From NCBI GenBank assembly GCA_902496005.1, contig CABUZI010000077.1, positions 1 through 8,164 on the forward strand: a DNA stretch of 8,164 bases, read 5' to 3'. A program made the translations under genes and the position numbers. The notes below the pieces were generated by a model. That model worked only from the letters and a program-made list of their open reading frames with translations. It did not search any database and was not told the DNA's origin. Below, one piece after another: positions 1-7,691 of the stretch; the first letter of the stretch is position 1, and each line of letters opens with the position of its first letter. Origin of the DNA: an uncultured Collinsella sp. (GTDB taxonomy: Bacteria > Actinomycetota > Coriobacteriia > Coriobacteriales > Coriobacteriaceae).

Positions 1-229
1 CTATCGCTCGCAGATCGGCTATGCCAATGACGCCCTTGCCAGTGCCGAGCGCGGCGAGCGCGTGCACTTGGATAAGCGCGTAAAAAAGCTCAACGACCAG
101 CTCAAAGAGACCATTGGCTACGAGGAGAAGCTGCACCACTTGGCAGACCAGATGATTAAGATCGACCTGGATGACGGCGTCAAGGTCAACTACGCCAAGT
201 TTCAGGATGTGCTGGCAAAGATCAAGTAA
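1..229 (+). CDS. pglX: PglX (BrxX) BREX adenine-specific DNA methyltransferase, C-terminal fragment
   Basis: An open frame enters from the left edge (codons begin at base 2) and ends at TAA 227-229, giving 75 residues of a C-terminus. The tail is charged and helical, with Lys/Glu-rich stretches (HLDKRVKKLNDQLKE) followed by IDLDDGVKVNYAKF. That pattern is what I associate with the end of BREX type 1 PglX proteins. PglX is the large m6A methyltransferase that marks host DNA at the BREX motif. The catalytic NPPY-type motif would lie far upstream and is not visible. The assignment therefore rests on this tail plus its position 23 bp before pglZ, the standard BREX-1 order. The stop is clean, with no sign of truncation at this end. 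Confidence 0.85.
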   Translation, partial: YRSQIGYANDALASAERGERVHLDKRVKKLNDQLKETIGYEEKLHHLADQMIKIDLDDGVKVNYAKFQDVLAKIK

Positions 230-252
230 CTGCAGATACGGTAAGGATATCC

Positions 253-2961
253 ATGCCCAAGATCGATGTAGAAGAACAGCTCAAACTGCGGTTTTTGCAA
301 CCGTTGCCCGCATGCATGCCCCGCCGTGTGGTGGTTTGGCACGATGCGGACGGCGAGTTTGCCCCTGAGTTTGAGCGATTGGCCGCCGAGGGTTTCGACG
401 GCGCGGGGGCCGATGGCGGCGTTATGCCTGCTCACGGGGACTTTGAGCGCCCGGTGCGGTTTGTTGAGGCTTGCGAGGGCCGCATGTTTGCGGTCAAGAA
501 GCTCATCAACCGCGATGACCTTGCGGGCGATATCTTGTTGTATCGTCGTTGCCCGCGCGGCAGGCTTGAGGGCGATTGGCTTGCCGATGTCGAGCTGTAT
601 GCCGATCAGTTCCAGGCTGACTATCTTTCGCTTTTGGCCGATCAGTTGGGTATCGAGAATATCGATGCCGTGCGCGAGAGTCTGCGCGAGCACAAGACGT
701 TCTTTGATGCCAAGACCCGCTGCGCTAAGTTTGCCGCGTGTGTTCCGCATGCCGCGGGCGCATCCGATATCGAACTCGGCATCCTTACGGTGATATTTGG
801 CGGTAAAGAGCTTGGCGACGCGCGACCCGCGTTTGTGCTGCGCAGCTGTATGACCACGCTGCTGCACGAGGGTCCCGAGGCGCTGGCCGAGTTGATGGAC
901 AAGTACTGCGTGCGCGATGTGCTCTCCGCCTTTATGCTTCGCTGCTATGGGTTTGAGGGACCGCTGTATGAGCGCGACTCATTGCTTATGCTTTCATCCC
1001 ATGTGCTCCTTACAGCGGCGTCTACCGCGCTTCCCGAGGGAGCGCTCAAGGGACTCGAAAGCTATGTGGCTCCCGCCTACGGCCCCTATTGCCTTGAGGC
1101 GGTGCGCACGTGGGACCAGGCCGCCGATACCCAGGCATCGAGCGAGGACCTATTTGAGATCTGTCGTTTGGTGGAGGATGCCCGCGGGCTCTTTGTGCGG
1201 TTTGAGGCTCTGCCGATCGGTGTGCTGGCCTCGCTTGATGTGTTCCCGTGCGTCAATGAGGCTGTGCTCTCGCAGTTGTTCAGCTCGTTTGCCCAGGGTG
1301 CAGACCGTGTTGAGGACGCACGCGCCTCTGCGGCGCGTCGCTGCGACCTAAGCTGGTACCGCCGTATCGAGAGCTACTTTGGCTTGCTTGCCGCTGTGGC
1401 CGATATGTGCGCATTTAGGCAGGCACATGCGGGCGGGTTCCATCTGGCGCAACCCCAGCAGGTGTGGGATGCCTATACGTCCGATTGGTATTCCATGGAT
1501 GCTGCCTATCGCCATATGTGCACCGCGTATTTGCGGGCGCGCTCTGTCGAGTGCGATGTGCTCGAGGAGCCTGCCCGAGCCGTGGTGGACTGGGCGGAGA
1601 ATCTCTACAGTAACTGGTTTTTGGCCGATGCCAATGCCTGCTGGACATCCGCTGCGCAAGGGGAGTGGGCCGATTGCGGCTACATCGATGGCCCTGCACG
1701 GCAGGATGAATTCTACTGGCATGTGCTGCCCACCTTTGTGGGGTCCGCCAAAACGACGGTCGTTATCGTAAGCGACGCGCTGCGCTATGAGGTGGCCCGT
1801 GACGTCGCGGCGCTTCTCGAGCGCGAGCGCGGCGGCAACGTCAAGGTTTCTAGCATGCAGGCGGTCTTTCCCTCCATCACCGAGGTGGGCATGCCCGCGC
1901 TGCTGCCGCACCAAGCGCTTGAGCTTGCAACGGATGGCTCGTTTGTGCTGGCTGACGGCATGCCCACTGCGACGACTCCGCAGCGCGAGGCCGTACTTAC
2001 CCACGTTGAGCCCACGGCCCGCGCTTTGCGCTCGAGCGCATACCTCAACATGTCAGGAACCGAGCGCAAAGCGCTGCTCAAAGACTCCAAGCTCGTTTAT
2101 CTCTACCACAACAAGATCGATGCCACGGGCGAGAAGGCAGCTACGCAGGATGACGTTTTCGATGCCTGCGCGGACACCGTGGAGGAACTTGCCGCGTTGG
2201 CGCGCCGCGTGTGCACCGACGCCCCGGGCGCGCGTGTTGTTATGACGGCGGATCACGGCTTCATCTACACGCGTCGTGAGCTCAACGAGTGCCAGATGCT
2301 CGGCAAGCCAGACCTTCCCTTCCTTGACGCTCCTGTCATGCACGGCAAGCGTCATCTGGTGGTGCCCAACGAGGCCGTGGCCAAGCTTTCGGAAGAGGCA
2401 TGCGAGGTGTTTGTTAATGTTGGCATGGGACGTTTAGGTGCCGGTTTTGAGGGATTTGCCCCGCGCGAGAACGTGCACTTCAAGCGTCCCGGCGGCACTA
2501 ACAACTACGTCCACGGCGGCATGAGCCTGCAGGAGCTCTGCGTACCCGTTATCGGATTTTGGCGTGCGCGCTCGGGTTCCAAGGACTTTGTCGATACGCG
2601 CGTGGCGACGCTGCGCGTACTGAGTGAGGGACGCCGAGTGACCAACTCGCTCTTCTCGGTCAACTTGATCCAGGAAGAACCCGCCCAAGGCAAGGTCTTG
2701 CCGTGCGAGTATGAGCTGGTGTTTACCGACGCAAGCGGCAACGAGGTGAGCGATACGGTCAAGGCGCATGCCAACAAGACTTCTGCTAACTCGCAGGAGC
2801 GCGTGGTGCATGCCAAGTTTGCGCTGCGTGCAGCGGATGGATTCTCGTCCAAGGGTCCGTACTATCTGGTCTGCCGCGAGCGCGAGACGGGCAAGATCGT
2901 TTGGCGCGAGACGTACACCATCGCTGTTTCGTTTGCCCCTGTTGCTGACTTTGGTTTTTAG
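253..2961 (+). CDS. pglZ: PglZ, BREX type 1 alkaline-phosphatase-superfamily protein
   Basis: This is a complete 902-residue protein. ATG 253 is preceded by TAAGGA (242-247) with 5 bases between. The N-terminus has the usual PglZ opening, RRVVVWHDADGEF. The PglZ/alkaline-phosphatase core lies roughly in residues 500-770. VVIVSDALRYE (D508 as candidate metal ligand) is followed by VVMTADHGFIY (D667, H668) and later NNYVHGGMS (H754). Together these supply the Asp/His set expected for a two-metal phosphatase-like site. A beta-rich C-terminal region follows. PglZ is a core BREX component required for host methylation and phage exclusion. Its exact chemistry is not settled, though nuclease or phosphodiesterase-type activity is plausible from the fold. 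It sits between pglX and brxL, and its TAG stop overlaps the brxL SD, so translation of the two is probably coupled. There is no frameshift or missing core motif. Confidence 0.96.
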   Translation: MPKIDVEEQLKLRFLQPLPACMPRRVVVWHDADGEFAPEFERLAAEGFDGAGADGGVMPAHGDFERPVRFVEACEGRMFAVKKLINRDDLAGDILLYRRCPRGRLEGDWLADVELYADQFQADYLSLLADQLGIENIDAVRESLREHKTFFDAKTRCAKFAACVPHAAGASDIELGILTVIFGGKELGDARPAFVLRSCMTTLLHEGPEALAELMDKYCVRDVLSAFMLRCYGFEGPLYERDSLLMLSSHVLLTAASTALPEGALKGLESYVAPAYGPYCLEAVRTWDQAADTQASSEDLFEICRLVEDARGLFVRFEALPIGVLASLDVFPCVNEAVLSQLFSSFAQGADRVEDARASAARRCDLSWYRRIESYFGLLAAVADMCAFRQAHAGGFHLAQPQQVWDAYTSDWYSMDAAYRHMCTAYLRARSVECDVLEEPARAVVDWAENLYSNWFLADANACWTSAAQGEWADCGYIDGPARQDEFYWHVLPTFVGSAKTTVVIVSDALRYEVARDVAALLERERGGNVKVSSMQAVFPSITEVGMPALLPHQALELATDGSFVLADGMPTATTPQREAVLTHVEPTARALRSSAYLNMSGTERKALLKDSKLVYLYHNKIDATGEKAATQDDVFDACADTVEELAALARRVCTDAPGARVVMTADHGFIYTRRELNECQMLGKPDLPFLDAPVMHGKRHLVVPNEAVAKLSEEACEVFVNVGMGRLGAGFEGFAPRENVHFKRPGGTNNYVHGGMSLQELCVPVIGFWRARSGSKDFVDTRVATLRVLSEGRRVTNSLFSVNLIQEEPAQGKVLPCEYELVFTDASGNEVSDTVKAHANKTSANSQERVVHAKFALRAADGFSSKGPYYLVCRERETGKIVWRETYTIAVSFAPVADFGF

Positions 2962-2972
2962 GAGTGTGCCCT

Positions 2973-5321
2973 ATGTTTGATAGCCATGACGACGGTCTGT
3001 GGGAAGTCCCCTCGATTGATGTGGATGTGTCCGTGCAGGCCGCGGCGCCTGTGGAGGCGCCGGCAGCTGATGTTGTTGCGGCTGCCCCGGAGTCGGTGGC
3101 TGCTGCGTCTGTTGAGGCTGCGGTGCCCGCCGAGGACGAGTCCTCGACCGATGGCTATGGCCAGGCTGCGGCCGAGGCCCCCGAGGACGACGGCTACGAC
3201 ATGGATGGGCTGGATGGCAAACTGCTCGAGCACTTTGCCGGCAAGATCGTGCGCAAGGATCTGACGGCCCTTATGAAGCGTGGCGCCAACGTGCCAACCT
3301 TTGTGCTGGAGTACTTGCTGGGCATGTACTGCTCAACCGACGACGAGGATGCCGTGGCAGAGGGTTTGGACCGCATTCGCAGAATCCTCACCGATAACTA
3401 CGTGCGCCCCGACGAGTCCGAGCGTATTAAGTCCAAGATCCGCGAACTGGGCCGTTTTACCATCATCGATAAGGTGACGGCCAAGCTCGACGAGTACAAA
3501 GACATCTATGTGGCGTCGTTTGCCAATTTGACCATCGAGCCGTTTGTGATGCCGGCCGAGTACGTGCGCGACTATTCCAAGATTCTGCAGGGCGGCATTT
3601 GGTGCATTATGAGCATCGAGTATCGTCACCCCTTGGATGAGGAAGACGAGTTTGGCATGGAGGTCTTTGGCGACGATGCGCCGCGCCGCTCCAAGGCCAA
3701 GCGCAAAAAGCGCGGGCCCGAGGACTCTCCGTTTAGCGTGGCGTCGCTTACGCCCATCCAGATGCCCAATCTGGACCTGGATGCCATGATCGACGAGCGT
3801 CAGTATTTCTCGCGCGACGAGTGGCTCAACATGCTGCTGCGCTCTGCCGGCTATGAGCCCAGCGAGCTTTCGGAGAAGGAGCGCCTGCACTTTATCGAGC
3901 GCATGGTGCCGCTCATCGAGCGCAACTACAACCTGTGCGAGTTGGGTCCCCGCGGTACCGGCAAGAGCCATATCTACAAAGAGGTTTCGCCCTACGCCAT
4001 TTTGCTTTCGGGCGGGCAAACCACCACGGCCAACCTGTTCGGCCGCATGAACTCCATGCGCGCCGATCGCGTGGGCTTGGTGGGCCATTGGGATTGCGTG
4101 ACATTCGACGAGGTCGCCGGCATGCGCTTTAAGGACACCAACGCCGTGCAGATCATGAAGGACTATATGGCGAGTGGCAGCTACGCGCGCGGCCGCGACC
4201 AGATTAACGCCGATGCCTCCATGGTCTTTGAGGGCAACATCAACGACACCGTGCAAAACGTTCTTAAGACCACGCACCTGTTTGATCCGTTCCCGCCGGA
4301 GTTTAACAACGATTCGGCCTTCTTCGACCGTATCCACTATTACCTGCCGGGCTGGGAGATTCCCAAGATGCGCTCGAGCCTGCTGACCGGGCATTATGGC
4401 CTGATCACCGACTGCCTGTCGGAGTTTTGCAAGGAGATGCGCCGCAAGGACTTTACGCACCATATCGACCGTTACTTCCGCTTTAACAGCGACTTTAACA
4501 AGCGCGACGAGATCGCCGTGCGCAAGACCTTTAGCGGCCTTGCCAAGCTGCTGTTCCCCGACGAGGCCATGGACAAGGACGATGTGCGCTGGCTGTTGGA
4601 TTACGCCATCGAGGGCCGTCGCCGCGTAAAGGAGCAGCTCAAGATTATGGCGGGCGTCGAGTTTATCGACGTCAACCTGGGCTATATGGATGCCGACAAT
4701 CCGCAGGACGTGCACGTGGTGCGCGTGCCCGAGCAGAGCGAGGACACGCTGATTCCCGACGGGCCGCTGCTGTCCGGCCACGTGTTTGGCGTGGGCAGGT
4801 CGCAGGGCGGCGAGGTTGCCGTGTACAAGCTGGAGAACAAGGCCGTTGCCGGCGAGTGCAAGTTTAAGCACGAGGGCGTGGCCTTTAACAAGCCGGTGCG
4901 CGATACGCTGGAAGCCGCGTTCGACAACTTTGTGAACCTGGCGAACCGCGTGGCGCCGGGCATGCACATTGGCTCCAAGGATTACCTGCTGTTCTACAAC
5001 GACCTGCAGAGCAAGGGCCTGTCCGAGGAGGTTTCACTCGCCGAGTTTGTGGGCCTGTGCTCCGCGGCGTGCAACCGCCCGGTGATGCCCGCGCTGGCGA
5101 TTCCGGGCATCTTGCGCATGTCGGGCTCTATGGATGAGATCCGCGGGCTCGAGGACATTATGCGCGTGGCCAAAAACGCCGGCGCCAAGCGCGTGATTTT
5201 GCCGCTGAGCGCTATCGCGGGCCTGCAGAGTGTTTCTTCCGAGATTATTTCGGGGTTGAGCCCGGTGTTCTACATGGATGGCGATCCCGTCGACGCCGCG
5301 AAGAAGGCACTGGATTTGTAG
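2973..5321 (+). CDS. brxL: BrxL, AAA+ Lon-like BREX protein
   Basis: This is a 782-residue protein. I chose ATG 2973 because AGGAG (2960-2964) lies 8 bases upstream; the earlier in-frame GTG at 2964 sits inside that SD. Residues 1-76 are a low-complexity Ala/Val/Pro/Glu/Asp-rich extension. The usual BrxL body begins near residue 80 (LDGKLLEHFAGKIVRKDLT). A basic patch (RRSKAKRKKR) lies in a linker before the ATPase domain. Walker A is GPRGTGKS (325-332, K331) and Walker B is VTFDE (D379, E380). The C-terminal Lon-like domain carries Ser688 where Lon has its nucleophile. By-eye alignment gives Ile729 where Lon has the catalytic Lys, which argues against a normal Ser-Lys protease. In known BREX-1 systems BrxL is dispensable for methylation but needed to exclude phage, and homologues form AAA+ rings on DNA. 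The protein is expected to be cytoplasmic. Confidence 0.96.
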   Translation: MFDSHDDGLWEVPSIDVDVSVQAAAPVEAPAADVVAAAPESVAAASVEAAVPAEDESSTDGYGQAAAEAPEDDGYDMDGLDGKLLEHFAGKIVRKDLTALMKRGANVPTFVLEYLLGMYCSTDDEDAVAEGLDRIRRILTDNYVRPDESERIKSKIRELGRFTIIDKVTAKLDEYKDIYVASFANLTIEPFVMPAEYVRDYSKILQGGIWCIMSIEYRHPLDEEDEFGMEVFGDDAPRRSKAKRKKRGPEDSPFSVASLTPIQMPNLDLDAMIDERQYFSRDEWLNMLLRSAGYEPSELSEKERLHFIERMVPLIERNYNLCELGPRGTGKSHIYKEVSPYAILLSGGQTTTANLFGRMNSMRADRVGLVGHWDCVTFDEVAGMRFKDTNAVQIMKDYMASGSYARGRDQINADASMVFEGNINDTVQNVLKTTHLFDPFPPEFNNDSAFFDRIHYYLPGWEIPKMRSSLLTGHYGLITDCLSEFCKEMRRKDFTHHIDRYFRFNSDFNKRDEIAVRKTFSGLAKLLFPDEAMDKDDVRWLLDYAIEGRRRVKEQLKIMAGVEFIDVNLGYMDADNPQDVHVVRVPEQSEDTLIPDGPLLSGHVFGVGRSQGGEVAVYKLENKAVAGECKFKHEGVAFNKPVRDTLEAAFDNFVNLANRVAPGMHIGSKDYLLFYNDLQSKGLSEEVSLAEFVGLCSAACNRPVMPALAIPGILRMSGSMDEIRGLEDIMRVAKNAGAKRVILPLSAIAGLQSVSSEIISGLSPVFYMDGDPVDAAKKALDL

Positions 5322-5333
5322 GAGTGCGGGCGT

Positions 5334-5362
5334 GCGGGGCGTCCGGTGTTCGGGTGCCCCGC
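5334..5362 (+). other. Strong U-less hairpin between brxL and the next gene
   Basis: Bases 5334-5345 pair with 5351-5362 around a 5-base loop (GTGTT). This gives 12 consecutive pairs with no bulge, two of them G-U in RNA. The outer arm is GCGGGGC with GCCCCGC. No T-run follows, so it is not a standard intrinsic terminator. Lying 13 bases after the brxL stop and 36 before the next start, it could protect the 3' end of the brxL message or reduce expression of the downstream genes. It could also be a by-product of high GC. Confidence 0.6.
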
Positions 5363-5398
5363 GAGCATGTTGGTGCGTAGTGCGTGAGGAGGCCTGCC

Positions 5399-6763
5399 GT
5401 GGTGGACGAGCGTTGCGTTGGCGAGTTGCTCGACGGGCTGTTTAGCTTTGAATCGGTAGCTAAGCGTCAGACGGCGCTTGAGCAGTACGATCGCGGGGAG
5501 CTGGTGCGCAAGGCGCGCTCTCGTGAGCTGCTGGGTGTGCTTAGGGGCGTCGAGGCTGCCGAGCACGCTGCGCGCGAGTCTGCCGTGCGGGCTGTTGACG
5601 GGTATGTTCGCCGTGTCGAGGGCGCGGCCCTTGCGCGCGCTCGCAAGCAGGCGGGTGTTGTGGGCTCGCTGCAGATGGAGCGCCGCTATGCTGCCTTTTT
5701 GCGCATGGAGGACAAGGCCGAGTTGCTGACACGACTGGAGCAGACGTTTGCGTTTATCGAGGTAAAACTGCGTGCCAATACGGCGGTCAAGGTGCACGCG
5801 GCGTACGATGCTGCGGGGGCTATGGTGCTGCAGGACGTGGCGCGCCTGGGTGACGTGCGCGTTGTGGATGCCGTGCCCCTGGATGTCGACCTGCTGTGTA
5901 CACAGCTGGAGCAGTTGCGTTGTGCCGCCGACGCGACGGACCTTGCGGGTATGATCACGGCGACGTTTGAGTCCGAGCTGAGTGCGACAGGGTCGCAGGG
6001 CGCCGGCGGGTTTGCGAGCGATGTTGTTGACGATGTTGCTGGTGACGTGGCGTTGGAGCGTGAACTTACCAACGTGCGCGGCGCTGCGCAGCGAGCGCGC
6101 TTGGCGGCGCAGGCGTATCGGGCCGAGCGCGCCGCTCGCGTTGCGGGGAGCACGGTGGATCCGGTATTGCTGCCCGAGTCTGCGTGCGTTGCGTGCGAGA
6201 CGGCGTGTGATGCCGGGGAGCTTTCCGAGTTGCTCGATCAGGTTAAGAAGTCGTTTGAGACCTACCGTCGTGTTGTTGCCGACGGCGGGTTGTTCTGTGC
6301 GTTTGGCTCTGGCTCGCCGCATGGGATTTGCAGGGGCTCGAGCTATTTCGACTATGACTCTCGGCTTGACGAAGACGTGCTGGTGGGCGAGTACGACGGC
6401 GCTACCAGGCACGATGTTCGGCGTGAGGTTCCGATTCCCGAGCTTGTGGATGAGGCTTCGACTGATGGCGGCGACACGCTCGAGGTTGCCGTGGCGCGCA
6501 TGCGCGAGTTTAATGGGCGTCGCTACGATGGTGTGCTGGATGAGGATCCTGCGCGCCATGTAAATGCGTTTTGGTATGGACTCAAAAAGCTCAGCCAGTA
6601 TTGCGAGGCAGCCGTGCGTGTGGACGAGCGTGCTTGCGATTGCTTTATCGATAAGGTTCAGTTCGCCTACGATGAGCCCGTGGGGCGCCTGGCCGCGCAG
6701 ATGGACGACAAGCAGGTGGCAGCTTTTGTCGCCGCCGTGGATGCGTTCGGCGCTGATGAGTAA
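5399..6763 (+). CDS. Uncharacterised 454-residue protein downstream of brxL
   Basis: I do not recognise a family. The likely start is GTG 5399, with AGGAGG (5387-5392) 6 bases upstream; GTG 5402 is equally possible, and the in-frame GTG 5384 precedes the SD and is unlikely. Residues 1 to about 250 are rich in Ala, Arg, Glu and Leu and look mainly helical, possibly coiled-coil. A cysteine cluster C263-x2-C266-x3-C270 (ACVACETAC) follows. The C-terminal part has a Gly/Ser/aromatic stretch (GSGSPHGICRGSSYFDYD) and an acidic tail. There is no signal peptide, membrane segment, Walker motif or obvious nuclease motif. It is codirectional with brxL, 77 bp after it and across a hairpin, and 27 bp before the 70-residue gene. 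Codon bias matches a real gene. Role unknown: a BREX accessory, or an unrelated host gene that follows the cassette. Confidence 0.8.
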   Translation: MVDERCVGELLDGLFSFESVAKRQTALEQYDRGELVRKARSRELLGVLRGVEAAEHAARESAVRAVDGYVRRVEGAALARARKQAGVVGSLQMERRYAAFLRMEDKAELLTRLEQTFAFIEVKLRANTAVKVHAAYDAAGAMVLQDVARLGDVRVVDAVPLDVDLLCTQLEQLRCAADATDLAGMITATFESELSATGSQGAGGFASDVVDDVAGDVALERELTNVRGAAQRARLAAQAYRAERAARVAGSTVDPVLLPESACVACETACDAGELSELLDQVKKSFETYRRVVADGGLFCAFGSGSPHGICRGSSYFDYDSRLDEDVLVGEYDGATRHDVRREVPIPELVDEASTDGGDTLEVAVARMREFNGRRYDGVLDEDPARHVNAFWYGLKKLSQYCEAAVRVDERACDCFIDKVQFAYDEPVGRLAAQMDDKQVAAFVAAVDAFGADE

Positions 6764-6790
6764 GGGCCTGGTTTGGCGGGAGGCTTCACC

Positions 6791-7003
6791 ATGAAGATCG
6801 AAGTTGATGTAGATCAGCTGCGCGAGAGCCTGCGCGACCGTGCGGGGTCTGCGGCCGGCGTGGGCTTTCCGGCTGCCATGCTCGAGGTAGTGGATATCGA
6901 GGACGAGTCGCCCCAAGAGCTCCTAGCCCGAGCCGAACGCGAAGGCCTCGACCTCCGCGACTTTGCCGTCGATGATGACTGCGGAGCGTCTGACGACTGG
7001 TAA
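6791..7003 (+). CDS. Small acidic hypothetical protein (70 aa)
   Basis: ATG 6791 is preceded by GGGAGG (6778-6783) with 7 bases between; an in-frame TTG at 6773 lies upstream of that SD and is unlikely to be the start. The product begins MKIEVDVDQLRESLRDRAG, has a hydrophobic centre (GVGFPAAMLEVVDIED) and a helical Glu/Arg segment, and ends in a very acidic tail (DDDCGASDDW). It is soluble, with no membrane segment. It starts 27 bp after the 454-residue gene and is probably cotranscribed with it, which suggests a small partner, adaptor or inhibitor; this is inference only. The second half shows a mild change in codon style, with more CTC/CTA, GAA and CGA codons. I cannot name a family. Confidence 0.7.
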   Translation: MKIEVDVDQLRESLRDRAGSAAGVGFPAAMLEVVDIEDESPQELLARAEREGLDLRDFAVDDDCGASDDW

Positions 7004-7010
7004 CCCCGGG

Positions 7011-7688
7011 TCAGTTCATCCTTTTCTTCCTGAGATATAAGAGAAATCCCTTTTTGAACGTCCTTCGGGTTCCAAAAAATAGCCGATCAGTCTTGGTTTC
7101 TTCCTTGCTGTCAAACTTGATAGCCGTTAGCTCGATCGTGCAGATGTAGTCGGCAACTTGGAATAGCCGGTAGGCTCGCGGCGTGGCTTCTCGGTATACG
7201 ATGACGTCCCTTGCTAGAACGTACTCGAGTGCCGAATGGATGACCTCCGTTACGATCGGTTGACCGTTGTCGTAGTAAATCTTAACGGTGTCGTATCGCT
7301 GGAAGAATTCCAGATGGTCAAAAAGTTCAACCGTGAGGTCTCGCCTCATTCTCTCCGCGAGACCGTTTTGATTGCCGGCGAATTCGCTCATTCGGTATTG
7401 CAGACAGAGATAGCGTATGGGGAGATGCTGAATGAACGCGCGAAATGCGCTCAACATGTGCCTTCGCTGCTCCTTGGGAAGATCTTTGTAGTCGCCGTTT
7501 CCATTCAGTAGGGGTCCTGCATGAAAAGGCGTATTGGGAAGCGAGGACTGCGACAGGGCGCGCTCGTAGCGGTCAATGCGTTCAACGATTGCATCGTTTT
7601 GATCGTGAAAAACGAGGGTGACGAGGTAGTAGTTGGAGACGCCTCCGAGGTCGCCAGATTCGTCAACAAAGACGGAGAGTTCGCTCAT
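7011..7688 (-). CDS. DUF3800 domain protein
   Basis: This 225-residue protein is on the - strand. The start at 7688 (CAT on +) is supported by a GGAGG SD at 7695-7699, 6 bases upstream; an in-frame TTG at 7709 would start before that SD. The N-terminal motif FVDESGD (D9, E10, D13), a central IYYDNGQ (D140) and the C-terminal QVADYI (Q177, D180) are the characteristic DUF3800 landmarks. The spaced acidic residues hint at an RNase H-like metal site, but the family has no firm biochemical function. Homologues are often seen in phage-defence and mobile regions. The gene is convergent with the 70-residue gene (7 bp between stops) and visibly AT-richer than the BREX genes, consistent with separate acquisition. 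Its expression is probably controlled by the structured leader described below. Confidence 0.9.
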   Translation of the reverse strand: MSELSVFVDESGDLGGVSNYYLVTLVFHDQNDAIVERIDRYERALSQSSLPNTPFHAGPLLNGNGDYKDLPKEQRRHMLSAFRAFIQHLPIRYLCLQYRMSEFAGNQNGLAERMRRDLTVELFDHLEFFQRYDTVKIYYDNGQPIVTEVIHSALEYVLARDVIVYREATPRAYRLFQVADYICTIELTAIKFDSKEETKTDRLFFGTRRTFKKGFLLYLRKKRMN

Positions 7689-7691
7689 GAT

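Noticed and set aside
1348..2004. 218-codon - strand open frame within pglZ
   Set aside because: It is antisense to the conserved PglZ catalytic core and resembles no known protein.
3030..3150. Repetitive GC-rich stretch in brxL considered as a tandem repeat array
   Set aside because: It reflects Ala/Val/Pro/Glu codon runs and has no regular unit length.
3333..4967. Long open frame on the - strand (544 codons) inside brxL
   Set aside because: It lies fully antisense to a clearly recognised BrxL with intact Walker motifs and has the same His/Ala/Leu-rich shadow composition.
5270..6916. Long open frame on the - strand (548 codons) opposite the 454-residue gene
   Set aside because: Its composition (His, Arg, Gln, Leu, Ile-rich) is typical of an antisense shadow of a high-GC gene. 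It overlaps the end of brxL and the start of the 70-residue gene, and the + strand frame has the SD and codon bias.
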